Shown in pieces: positions 8,881-15,175 of a stretch of 52,993 nt of DNA. The stretch covers positions 1 through 52,993 of the forward strand of contig QCGO01000008.1 in the NCBI GenBank assembly GCA_003279855.1, read 5' to 3'. Source of the DNA: Prochlorococcus sp. AG-388-E21 (GTDB lineage Bacteria > Cyanobacteriota > Cyanobacteriia > PCC-6307 > Cyanobiaceae). Made by a program: the position numbers and the translations under genes. Positions within the stretch are counted from its first letter, which is position 1, and the number at the start of each line of letters is the position of its first letter. A model generated the notes under the pieces. It did not search any database. It saw only the letters and a list, made by a program, of their open reading frames with translations, and was not told the DNA's origin.

Positions 8881-9092
8881 CTTAACTAAGGAGTCGGTTG
8901 TGCTTTACGAGTAGTGCTCGTGCCTTAGCCAGAATGACCTGTGGTTGTTCGAAATTGGATTAAACCTCTGAACTTGTAAAAGATTACGTCCGACCCTGTG
9001 GGTCACAAGTTGGTAGCTGTGCTGGTGGGTGTCTCCGAGTAAACGAATTACGTTCCGACTGCCTCTCCCTGTGGGATAAAGAGCTTAAGCAG
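8881..9092 (+). ncRNA. Candidate structured RNA or recombination/replication module (GC-rich, nested hairpins)
   Basis: There is no reading frame here. By hand count 101 of the first 210 bases are G or C (about 48%), far above the surroundings. Three nested hairpins are visible. CTAAGG/CCTTAG (8886-8891, 8923-8928) encloses ACGAG/CTCGT. ACTTGT/ACAAGT (8972-8977, 9005-9010) encloses GACCC-TGT-GGGTC. CTGC/GCAG (9059-9062, 9089-9092) encloses CTC/GAG and TCCC-TGT-GGGA. Two repeated modules contain TTACGT, CCGAC and CCCTGTGGG. AGTCGG at 8892 can pair with CCGACT at 9055. It lies between the recombinase and the HTH gene. It could be a structured RNA, an attachment accessory region or an origin; strand and function are unproven. 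Confidence 0.45.
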
Positions 9093-9117
9093 AAGTCAAA
9101 ATAATTTCTTAATTACA

Positions 9118-9384
9118 ATGAAAATTGAAGATTCAGGCATCTTAGTCAAAACTGGCTCCGCTGCACCTATTTTGGGCGTTAGCGTTCAAACTTTACGCGC
9201 ATATAGAGACCTTCAAGGTGGTTTCTTAATTGAAGGAAAACATTGGTTTTCTGGTGCATTTGATAATAGTCCTATTAGATGGGATATAGATAAATGCAAG
9301 GAAGCCCTAGCTAAAAGAAGAAAAGGTTTTTCAAAGTATCAGGAATTTGCATTAGCTAAAAAAAGTATTGATTCATATTCATGA
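9118..9384 (+). CDS. Small helix-turn-helix protein, excisionase-like
   Basis: The 88-residue protein has a predicted winged-HTH of the MerR/excisionase type: GSAAPILGVSVQTLRAYRD is the recognition-helix region, followed by EGKHWF and RWDIDKCKEAL. It sits between the recombinase with its structured region and the RepA-like gene, where mobile elements usually keep a directionality factor or small regulator. Its stop codon overlaps the start of the next gene in an ATGA arrangement, so translation is probably coupled. The assignment rests on HTH character and context. It could instead be a replication or copy-number regulator. Confidence 0.6.
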   Translation: MKIEDSGILVKTGSAAPILGVSVQTLRAYRDLQGGFLIEGKHWFSGAFDNSPIRWDIDKCKEALAKRRKGFSKYQEFALAKKSIDSYS

Positions 9385-9629
9385 AAAAACCCGCTTATAG
9401 CGGGCCTTATCTAGACGACTCTATTCTAATTAATTATAGAAGCATTGGGATTAAATCTTCCCAGGTTCACCCCAAGTTCAAACAAAAGATAATCGCTCGC
9501 TTAATTGCAAGGATTTGGTATGTCCGATTGCAAAAGACTAGGCAGCATAAGTCTGCTCAGTTTTATAAAAATACCATTCAAAAAATGGAATCTATATATA
9601 AAGAATGGAGGCTAAAAAGTGAAATCTAA
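9381..9629 (+). CDS. Small basic protein of unknown function in the replication module
   Basis: The 82-residue frame overlaps both neighbours: ATGA with the HTH gene, and 11 bp with the RepA-like gene. The protein is basic with no recognised domain. The first codons lie inside a strong hairpin (9390-9404) preceded by six A residues. The N-terminal MKKPAYSGP is simply a translation of that terminator-like sequence, so the real start may be further in. The overlaps at both ends nevertheless support a real, translationally coupled gene. The function is unknown. Confidence 0.55.
   Translation: MKKPAYSGPYLDDSILINYRSIGIKSSQVHPKFKQKIIARLIARIWYVRLQKTRQHKSAQFYKNTIQKMESIYKEWRLKSEI
9384..9404 (-). terminator. 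Terminator-like hairpin reading on the minus strand
   Basis: CCCGCT-TAT-AGCGGG (9390-9404) is a perfect 6-bp stem. On the minus strand it is followed by six T residues (9389-9384), the form of an intrinsic terminator. On the plus strand it lies at the start of the small coding region and could act as an RNA hairpin there. Confidence 0.6.
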
Positions 9630-10617
9630 AAATGATTTTGATAGTACTACCAATAAAGGAATAGGTAAATTAAAACCTATTCCTCTTTCTCAGTTGATGG
9701 CTCAATGGAGACCAAGAGAGTGGATTATTGATTTATTTGGCGCAAAAGGTTCTTGTGTTTTATTAGCTGCTGATAAAGGATCAGGTAAAACTACTTTTAT
9801 TTATCGAATGGCAGAAGCCCTTGAATATCAAAAGATGTTCATGGGTGAATTAAAAACAAAAAAATCAAAAGTTTTTGTATGGCAAGCTGATGAATCAAGA
9901 AATAATGCTTTGGATAAATTCAAATTAATGGACTTACAAAAAGAGAATATAAGTTTTCTTTTTAATGATGATGAAGGTGGGAATGAATTAGATATTGATG
10001 AACTAAGAATTTTAGTAAAGAGTCAAAATATAGATGTTGTTTTTATAGATAGTATTACTGGATTAATAATGGGGAATGGAATATCTATTAAAGATTCAGA
10101 ATTTTGTATTCCTCTATATGCATTAAATAATTTAGCAAGTGAATTAAAAATCCTTATTGTCATAACAGCCCATTTAAGAAAAGAAGAAAGAACAGAAGTG
10201 GATATGAATGATATCCTAGGCGCTGGTACACAATCAGGTGCAGTAAGTGATGTATGGAGTATGTGGACTGACGAAAAAGATGATGAGATTTTTTATTTAA
10301 AATGCTTAGGTAAAAGAAATTGTGAGAAAGGTACTAAATGGAAATTGCAGGGTAATAAAGAAGATTACTCTTTTAAATTAATTGATGCCGATTGTGGTGA
10401 TCTTCTACCAACAAAGAAAAATGAATTAAGTGATAAATTTTTAAAGTTTTTGACTAAAGAAACGCATGAATATACATATAAGGAATTGTCGGCAAAATTT
10501 AAATGTAATTTTGAACATGCAAGAAGGATATGTATAAAACTATTTACTGAAGGAAAAATTGAAAGGACAAAAATCGTTGAAAAGGTTGGGAGACCTTACT
10601 TTAAATATTGGAAATAA
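9619..10617 (+). CDS. RepA-like RecA-fold ATPase (putative hexameric helicase)
   Basis: This 332-residue AAA/RecA-type ATPase resembles plasmid RepA and phage primase-helicase proteins. Walker A is ADKGSGKTT at 51-59. Walker B is in VVFIDSITGLI near 140, followed by a sensor segment VITAHLRKEE. The C-terminal 65 residues look like a winged helix (YKELSAKFKCNFEHARRICIKLF). The start is GTG at 9619, supported by a clear GGAGG at 9607-9611. Such ATPases unwind DNA at an origin, so the element may replicate after excision or use this protein for partitioning. No separate primase or initiator is visible. An inverted repeat follows directly at 10621-10683. Confidence 0.75.
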   Translation: MKSKNDFDSTTNKGIGKLKPIPLSQLMAQWRPREWIIDLFGAKGSCVLLAADKGSGKTTFIYRMAEALEYQKMFMGELKTKKSKVFVWQADESRNNALDKFKLMDLQKENISFLFNDDEGGNELDIDELRILVKSQNIDVVFIDSITGLIMGNGISIKDSEFCIPLYALNNLASELKILIVITAHLRKEERTEVDMNDILGAGTQSGAVSDVWSMWTDEKDDEIFYLKCLGKRNCEKGTKWKLQGNKEDYSFKLIDADCGDLLPTKKNELSDKFLKFLTKETHEYTYKELSAKFKCNFEHARRICIKLFTEGKIERTKIVEKVGRPYFKYWK

Positions 10618-10620
10618 TAT

Positions 10621-10683
10621 TCCTACTTTTGGATGTATAGGCTAAGTACATTTTATACCTAACCTATATCCTCACATGTAGGA
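10621..10683. repeat. 63-bp imperfect inverted repeat downstream of the RepA-like gene
   Basis: The outer arms TCCTAC (10621-10626) and GTAGGA (10678-10683) are perfect complements. The inner arms GGATgTATAGG and CCTATATCC pair with one bulged base around a 21-base centre. It starts 3 bp after the ATPase stop codon and lacks a T-run, so it is not an obvious terminator. It is a candidate operator or origin-associated structure. Function unknown. Confidence 0.5.
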
Positions 10684-10732
10684 AAATATATTGACAGAAA
10701 GTATAGAATAACAAAACTAATAAGTTTTTAAA

Positions 10733-10900
10733 ATGAGTAAATTTTCCGCTCAAGAAATAGAAAGTCAATACAACTTGATAAAAACCCTTTTATCTGATCC
10801 TGCAAAGTATAATGATGCTTTAGATGCAATTAAAAAAGATATTACTTATATGCCACTAGAACTAAAGAAAAAACTTGAAGAAGAAAATATTACTTTATAA
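10733..10900 (+). CDS. Small hypothetical protein, 55 aa
   Basis: The ATG at 10733 opens a 55-residue frame beginning MSKFSAQEIESQYN and ending KKLEEENITL. It is rich in charged residues and predicted to be helical. It was read directly from the sequence. It ends in an 11-bp convergent overlap with the arsenite transporter gene. It follows the inverted repeat behind the RepA-like gene, so it may belong to the element's replication or maintenance module. No family was recognised. Confidence 0.5.
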   Translation: MSKFSAQEIESQYNLIKTLLSDPAKYNDALDAIKKDITYMPLELKKKLEEENITL

Positions 10901-11900
10901 ATAATATTTTGGAAGACTTAGAAATATTTACTAAATAAAGCATCAAAGGAACTTCTACTAGTACCCCAACTATGGTAGCCAAAGCAGCTCCTGAATTAAC
11001 ACCAAAAAGAGTTATCGATACAGCTACTGCGAGTTCAAAAAAGTTTGAAGCGGCTATCATCGAGCCTGGACAGGAAATAGAATACTTTTGCCCAAAAAAC
11101 TTCATTGAAAAAGCAGTTAAATAAAAAATAAAAAGAGTCTGTATTATTAATGGAATTGAAATTAAGATTATATGAATAGGATTTTGTAATATAGATTTTG
11201 ATTGAACAAAGAATAATAAAAAGACTGTAAGAATTAAAAAAAACAACGAATAACTTTTACTTTTATTCAAAATAATTTTTATTCTTTTTTCGCTATAGAT
11301 TTTATCTTTTAAAAATATTGCTAGAAAAAGTGGTACCAAAATAAAGATTATTACAGAACCGAAAACAGTATCTAACGGGATATCTATACTATTAAATCCT
11401 AAAAGAATTTTTGACAATAATGGAAAGGCTAAAATTAATATTAGATCATTAATAGCTACTTGTATTAAAGTAAATAAAGGATCGCCTTTAGCTAGATTAC
11501 TCCAGACAAAAACCATTGCTGTACATGGTGCTATTCCTAATAGAATCATTCCAGAAACATATTCTTTAGCAAGTACAGGATCTATCAACTTACCATATAA
11601 AAAATATAAAAAAGAAGCTGCGATGATTGCCATTGAAACTGGTTTTATTAACCAATTAATAAAAAGGATAATAGAAAATCCTTTAATCTTATATTTCAAA
11701 TTTATTATTGACTTGAAATCTATTGATAACATCATTGGGAAAATCATTCCCCAGATAAGAATTGCTATTGGAAGATTTATTCTTGAGAGTTCTAATCCGC
11801 CTATAAATTGAGATAAATTAGGAAATAAATAACCGGATAAAGATCCAATACACATTGCTAAGAAAACCCAAATACTTAGATATCTATCAGAAAATTGCAT
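10890..11900 (-). CDS. ACR3-family arsenite efflux transporter
   Basis: The 336-residue protein has about ten transmembrane helices. It starts MQFSDRYLSIWVFLAMCIG and matches ACR3 throughout. The conserved helix-4 cysteine is in GIAPCTAMVFVWS, and the C-terminal ASNFFELAVAV and GVLVEVPLML segments carry the essential glutamate. ACR3 exports arsenite from the cytoplasm. There is no arsenate reductase gene beside it, so reduction must rely on a gene elsewhere. It sits within phosphorus-acquisition cargo. This makes sense because phosphate-starved cells with high-affinity uptake also take up arsenate. It is divergent from the OsmC-like gene, and the 99-bp gap carries a Pho-box array oriented toward that gene. 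Confidence 0.9.
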   Translation of the reverse strand: MQFSDRYLSIWVFLAMCIGSLSGYLFPNLSQFIGGLELSRINLPIAILIWGMIFPMMLSIDFKSIINLKYKIKGFSIILFINWLIKPVSMAIIAASFLYFLYGKLIDPVLAKEYVSGMILLGIAPCTAMVFVWSNLAKGDPLFTLIQVAINDLILILAFPLLSKILLGFNSIDIPLDTVFGSVIIFILVPLFLAIFLKDKIYSEKRIKIILNKSKSYSLFFLILTVFLLFFVQSKSILQNPIHIILISIPLIIQTLFIFYLTAFSMKFFGQKYSISCPGSMIAASNFFELAVAVSITLFGVNSGAALATIVGVLVEVPLMLYLVNISKSSKILFIK

Positions 11901-11945
11901 TTAAAATTTTTTAATCAATTATTAAATTTAGCAAAATTTTTTGGC

Positions 11946-11986
11946 CTTAATCTTAACTTAATTTACCCATAATAAGCTCTTAATAA
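11946..11986 (+). promoter_or_regulatory. Pho-box array upstream of the OsmC-like gene
   Basis: Octamers spaced at exactly 11 bp are CTTAATCT (11946), CTTAATTT (11957), CATAATAA (11968) and CTTAATAA (11979). The first two match the cyanobacterial consensus PyTTAAPyPy(T/A) at all eight positions and the fourth at seven. The array points at the gene starting at 12000. It indicates PhoB control under phosphate limitation, by homology to known cyanobacterial Pho boxes. Confidence 0.7.
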
Positions 11987-11999
11987 TAGCTATTTTTAT

Positions 12000-12401
12000 A
12001 TGTCAATTAAGGCGAAATATGTAGGTGAATTTCAGAGTGAAATTATCTTTGAAAATCAATTAAAAATAAAAACAAATTCGAACAGAAATTTACATGATTC
12101 TTGCAAACAGACTAAACCCTCAAATCTTTTGTCTGCATCTTTAGCTTGTTGTATTTCAACAACTCTCGGAATAATTCTAGAAAAGAATAACATTGAATCA
12201 AAAAGTTTTTATGTTGATATTATCTCTAAAAGTGATGTTCAAAATAATAAAATTTCAACCTTGCATTGTAAAATATGCCTTCCACTTATTAAGAAATTAA
12301 AAATAAAGAACTTTATAAAAGAAAAAATTGAATCATCATTCATAAGCAATTCTCTTAAAGAATCTATAAATATAAGCTATGAATATATTTTTAATAGATA
12401 G
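12000..12401 (+). CDS. OsmC-like family protein lacking the second cysteine
   Basis: The 133-residue protein has the OsmC/Ohr fold signature: an N-terminal beta hairpin, then the helix SASLACCISTTLGIIL containing the conserved first cysteine (50 or 51), and a C-terminal KESINISYEYIF strand. OsmC and Ohr use two cysteines to reduce organic peroxides. The second normally sits in a CP-S motif before the last strand, but here the segment reads SSFISNSL with Phe instead. Peroxidase activity is therefore doubtful. Other cysteines (90, 93) are at unusual places. The start is the ATG at 12000, shortly after a Pho-box array. It overlaps the phnZ 3-prime end by 11 bp. Confidence 0.75.
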   Translation: MSIKAKYVGEFQSEIIFENQLKIKTNSNRNLHDSCKQTKPSNLLSASLACCISTTLGIILEKNNIESKSFYVDIISKSDVQNNKISTLHCKICLPLIKKLKIKNFIKEKIESSFISNSLKESINISYEYIFNR

Positions 12402-12996
12402 CTAATCTTTCGGCAACAATCATTTTTTTATAAGTATCTAATTCTTCAACTTCTTTTAGAGAAACCTTTCCTCTATCATCCCATTTTCTTAATCGAACTG
12501 CATCTTTGAAGTATTTATTATTTTCTAGTTCATTAATCTCTTCTTTATTTAAAGCACCACCTTGTACCTGAAAACTATTTTTAGATGCTTTAGATAAACT
12601 TTCATAATAAGAATTATCGATTGAGCATAAATATCTTTTTGCTACAACGTGTAAGCGAATACTTTCTGTAATTTCTTCAGAGAAAAAATCTTTTAAAAAA
12701 TTTGAAGCAATATTTTCATGGTTAAGATCTTTTTTTAAGAAATCATTTTTTGAGTCATTTTCATCGATTAGAAGATGACCTATATCGTGTAATAAAGAAG
12801 CAATTACTATATGCCTTCTGCCATCTTCAATTTGGGCAAGTGATGCTGTTTGGAGACTATGTTGTAATTGAGTGACTGATTCATCATAATTAGTTTTTCC
12901 TTCCTCCTTAATAAAATCAAATAATAAATCTACAAATTCATTGTTATCAGAATTTTGTAATTTGTTTTTGAAGTTTTTAATAGTTTTGTATTTCAT
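12391..12996 (-). CDS. phnZ: HD-domain mixed-valent diiron phosphonate oxygenase PhnZ
   Basis: The 201-residue HD protein has the diiron ligand set of PhnZ: His46, the HD pair His70-Asp71, His93, His116 and Asp173. The preceding NYDESVTQLQH segment carries the Tyr and Glu that in PhnZ form the substrate-induced lid. PhnZ cleaves the C-P bond of a 1-hydroxyphosphonate with oxygen, releasing phosphate plus glycine (from 2-AEP) or formate (from hydroxymethylphosphonate). Its start overlaps the end of phnY by 4 bp (ATGA), so the two are coupled. In Prochlorococcus such pairs act on methylphosphonate, which is the most likely substrate here. The iron ligands are seen; the substrate is inferred. 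Confidence 0.88.
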   Translation of the reverse strand: MKYKTIKNFKNKLQNSDNNEFVDLLFDFIKEEGKTNYDESVTQLQHSLQTASLAQIEDGRRHIVIASLLHDIGHLLIDENDSKNDFLKKDLNHENIASNFLKDFFSEEITESIRLHVVAKRYLCSIDNSYYESLSKASKNSFQVQGGALNKEEINELENNKYFKDAVRLRKWDDRGKVSLKEVEELDTYKKMIVAERLAIY

Positions 12997-13718
12997 TTAA
13001 TTGCTTCTCCTTCAAAGTGACCTATTAAACTTACATATCCATCTTTAAGAGAGTTCTTTTTAAAGTCATAATAATCTTTTCTCAAATCGCCTTCAGTTTT
13101 AGCATTATAAGTAACATAAAGCGCTCTTCTTGGACGACTAGATTTATTTGTTGAACTTCTGTGAGGAACAAAAGAATCGAAAAATACTGCGCCTCCCTTT
13201 TTAAGAGGTATCTTCTCCCAAACAAATTTTTCTGCGGTTAGTGAATCTATACATCCTTTGTCATCAATATTTATTATGCCCTCATTATTTCTACCTCTTG
13301 CAAATTCCAAACATCCATTACTTATATCAGAATCATCTATAGCTAATAGCATTGTTATGTGCTTTTTCCCAAAAGGATAAGCAGGAGCATCTTGATGAGG
13401 TGCATATCCAGCTCCCCCTGGGTATTTATAATTTATTTTTTCTTTGAATAATATTGGTTCATCATCAAATAGCATAGTTAAATAATCTTTTATTGATGAA
13501 CTTAAAAGAAATTCCCTAAAAGATGTATGCGAGCTTACAAAGTTTTCTGTTCTTGAGAGCACTTTACCATTAACTGTTTTTTCATAATGATGGTTAACCT
13601 CTTTAGAGTCGTTAAGTTCACTAATCCATTTTTCAATGGCCTCTAAATCATTTTGATTTATTAGGTTTTCATTAACTATAAATCCGTCATTATCGAATTT
13701 TAATTTTATATTGTTCAA
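12993..13718 (-). CDS. phnY: Fe(II)/2-oxoglutarate phosphonate hydroxylase PhnY (PhyH family)
   Basis: This 241-residue PhyH-type dioxygenase has iron ligands His108 and Asp110 (APHQDAPAY) and His186 (FVPHRSS), with arginines at 197-198 to bind 2-oxoglutarate. PhnY hydroxylates the carbon next to phosphorus so that PhnZ can split the C-P bond. The start is TTG at 13718; no in-frame ATG precedes the upstream stop. A perfect two-octamer Pho box lies 48 bp upstream, the same spacing as in front of ptxA. The substrate may be methylphosphonate (PhnY*) or 2-aminoethylphosphonate. The absence of aminophosphonate genes and the known Prochlorococcus pathway favour methylphosphonate. Confidence 0.85.
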   Translation of the reverse strand: MNNIKLKFDNDGFIVNENLINQNDLEAIEKWISELNDSKEVNHHYEKTVNGKVLSRTENFVSSHTSFREFLLSSSIKDYLTMLFDDEPILFKEKINYKYPGGAGYAPHQDAPAYPFGKKHITMLLAIDDSDISNGCLEFARGRNNEGIINIDDKGCIDSLTAEKFVWEKIPLKKGGAVFFDSFVPHRSSTNKSSRPRRALYVTYNAKTEGDLRKDYYDFKKNSLKDGYVSLIGHFEGEAIK

Positions 13719-13765
13719 AACTGATTCAACCTTAATACAAGTCTTAACAAGATTTTAAACATTTA

Positions 13766-13784
13766 TGATTAAGATAAATTTAAG
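13766..13784 (-). promoter_or_regulatory. Pho box upstream of phnYZ
   Basis: On the minus strand CTTAAATT (13784-13777), three bases, then CTTAATCA (13773-13766). The second octamer fits PyTTAAPyPy(T/A) fully and the first at seven of eight positions, with 11-bp periodicity. The box ends 48 bp before the phnY start. Weaker plus-strand octamers (CTTAACAA at 13743, TTTAAACA at 13754) face the acetyltransferase gene. Confidence 0.65.
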
Positions 13785-13802
13785 AAGAAAAGATAATTAA
13801 GA

Positions 13803-14228
13803 ATGCCAATTTCAATTAGAAAAATATATTCTAATCAAACTGTTGATATAAGGCATGAAGCTATTTGGCCAGATAAAAAAAAAGAATTTTGTATTCTTGA
13901 AGATGATAAAAATGGTACACATTTTGGTTTATATAAACAAGAGGAATTAATATCAATAATTTCACTTTTCATGAGAGAAAATAAAGCAAGAATCAGAAAA
14001 ATGGCCACAAAACCTGCTTATCAAAACAAAGGATTTGGGTCTAAATTAATTTGTCATTCAATTTCTTACTTAGAGTTAAGAAACATAAATTATATTTACT
14101 TATTTTCTAGAAAAAAAGCTCAAATGTTTTATGAAAAATTCGGTTTTTTATCTGAAGGTGATTATTTCAAAAAAGAAAATATCTCTTATATAAAAATGTA
14201 TAAAACTATTAATGATATAAAAAGTTGA
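13803..14228 (+). CDS. GNAT-family N-acetyltransferase
   Basis: The 141-residue protein has the acetyl-CoA-binding motif A: RKMATKPAYQNKGFGSKLI, with the Q/R-x-x-G-x-G/A loop, followed by motif B with AQMFYEKFGFLSEGDYF. It is divergent from phnY and convergent with ptxD, overlapping its 3-prime end by 20 bp, so it is embedded in the phosphorus cargo. It could acetylate an aminophosphonate (as PhnO does) or another amine; nothing in the sequence settles this. The start ATG at 13803 follows the divergent promoter region. Confidence 0.75.
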   Translation: MPISIRKIYSNQTVDIRHEAIWPDKKKEFCILEDDKNGTHFGLYKQEELISIISLFMRENKARIRKMATKPAYQNKGFGSKLICHSISYLELRNINYIYLFSRKKAQMFYEKFGFLSEGDYFKKENISYIKMYKTINDIKS

Positions 14229-15165
14229 TAATATTTTGAGCAGCTTCTAATTCAATAAAAAGTCTAACTTCATCAACTGCTGAGCCAAGATGAGGAGTAA
14301 AAAAAGTCTTATCTTTTAAATTTAATAATTCCTGATTAATTTTTTTTGGTCGATCTTTTATCGATAAATCTTCAAATTCAAAGACATCTGAAGCATATCC
14401 TCCTATGTGCCCAGAATTAATTGCTTGTGCAATTGCACTCTCATCTACTACAGAACCTCTTGAAGTATTAATAAGTAAACAATTTTTTTTTATTTTTAAA
14501 ATGTTTTCAAAGTTAATAAAATGGTAAGTATCGTTTTTTAAAGGTAAAAGAATAACCAAATAATCAGCCTTCTCAAAAAGATCATTTAATTCCAGATATT
14601 TGGTGTTTAGTTGTTGTTCATCTATTGAATCTAATTTTTGTAAATCATGATAAAAAAGTTTTACATTAAAACCTTTAATCTTCCTAGCCACTTCAACCCC
14701 TAATTTACCCATACCTAGAAGACAAACATTTTTTCCTTCAATTCCATTTGAGAAGAATTTTGGTTCCCAACCTTTAAACTTTTCAGACCTAACATATTCA
14801 TCACCTATTAGTAGATTTCTTGATAAACCAATAAGAAGTCCCAATGTTAATTCTGCTGTTGGCGAAGCAAGTAAATCTGGGATCATTGTAAATTTAATAT
14901 TTCTTTTTATGCACTCTTCCAAATCAATATTGTCAAATCCTCTTAGTGCTCCAGAGATGATCTCTAAATTTTTTGAATTATCTAAAAAGTTCTTATTAAT
15001 TCTATCTGGCATGAATACCATCACACCATGTGCATCTTTACATAAGAACTTTAATTTTTCATAAGTTAGAGGTTTATCATTTTGGTTACTAATTACTTCA
15101 AAATTTTTTTCTAATAACTCAATAACTTCAGTATGAACTTTATTGGAAATAACAACCTTCTTCAT
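14209..15165 (-). CDS. ptxD: Phosphite dehydrogenase PtxD
   Basis: The 318-residue D-2-hydroxyacid dehydrogenase family protein is collinear with Pseudomonas stutzeri PtxD over its whole length. It keeps the Rossmann motif GMGKLG (151-156) with Asp174 after strand 2 (NAD preference), catalytic Arg236, Glu265 and His292, and Met52, Trp133, Ser295 and Arg301 of the phosphite site. Two active-site positions differ: PtxD Lys76 is Arg75 here (GALRGFDN), and Tyr139 is Phe138. PtxD oxidises phosphite to phosphate with NAD+. It follows ptxC by 10 bp and ends the ptxABCD operon. The collinearity and retained site residues make another hydroxyacid dehydrogenase unlikely. Confidence 0.92.
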   Translation of the reverse strand: MKKVVISNKVHTEVIELLEKNFEVISNQNDKPLTYEKLKFLCKDAHGVMVFMPDRINKNFLDNSKNLEIISGALRGFDNIDLEECIKRNIKFTMIPDLLASPTAELTLGLLIGLSRNLLIGDEYVRSEKFKGWEPKFFSNGIEGKNVCLLGMGKLGVEVARKIKGFNVKLFYHDLQKLDSIDEQQLNTKYLELNDLFEKADYLVILLPLKNDTYHFINFENILKIKKNCLLINTSRGSVVDESAIAQAINSGHIGGYASDVFEFEDLSIKDRPKKINQELLNLKDKTFFTPHLGSAVDEVRLFIELEAAQNIINFLYH

Positions 15166-15175
15166 TTAATGAGAA

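Noticed and set aside
10691-10719. A TTGACA consensus -35 before the 55-aa gene
   Set aside because: No good -10 element lies at 16-18 bp spacing, so a promoter cannot be supported from sequence.
13743-13761. Plus-strand Pho-like octamers (CTTAACAA, TTTAAACA) facing the acetyltransferase gene
   Set aside because: Both octamers deviate from the consensus and overlap the better minus-strand box region, so I mention them but do not annotate a separate site.
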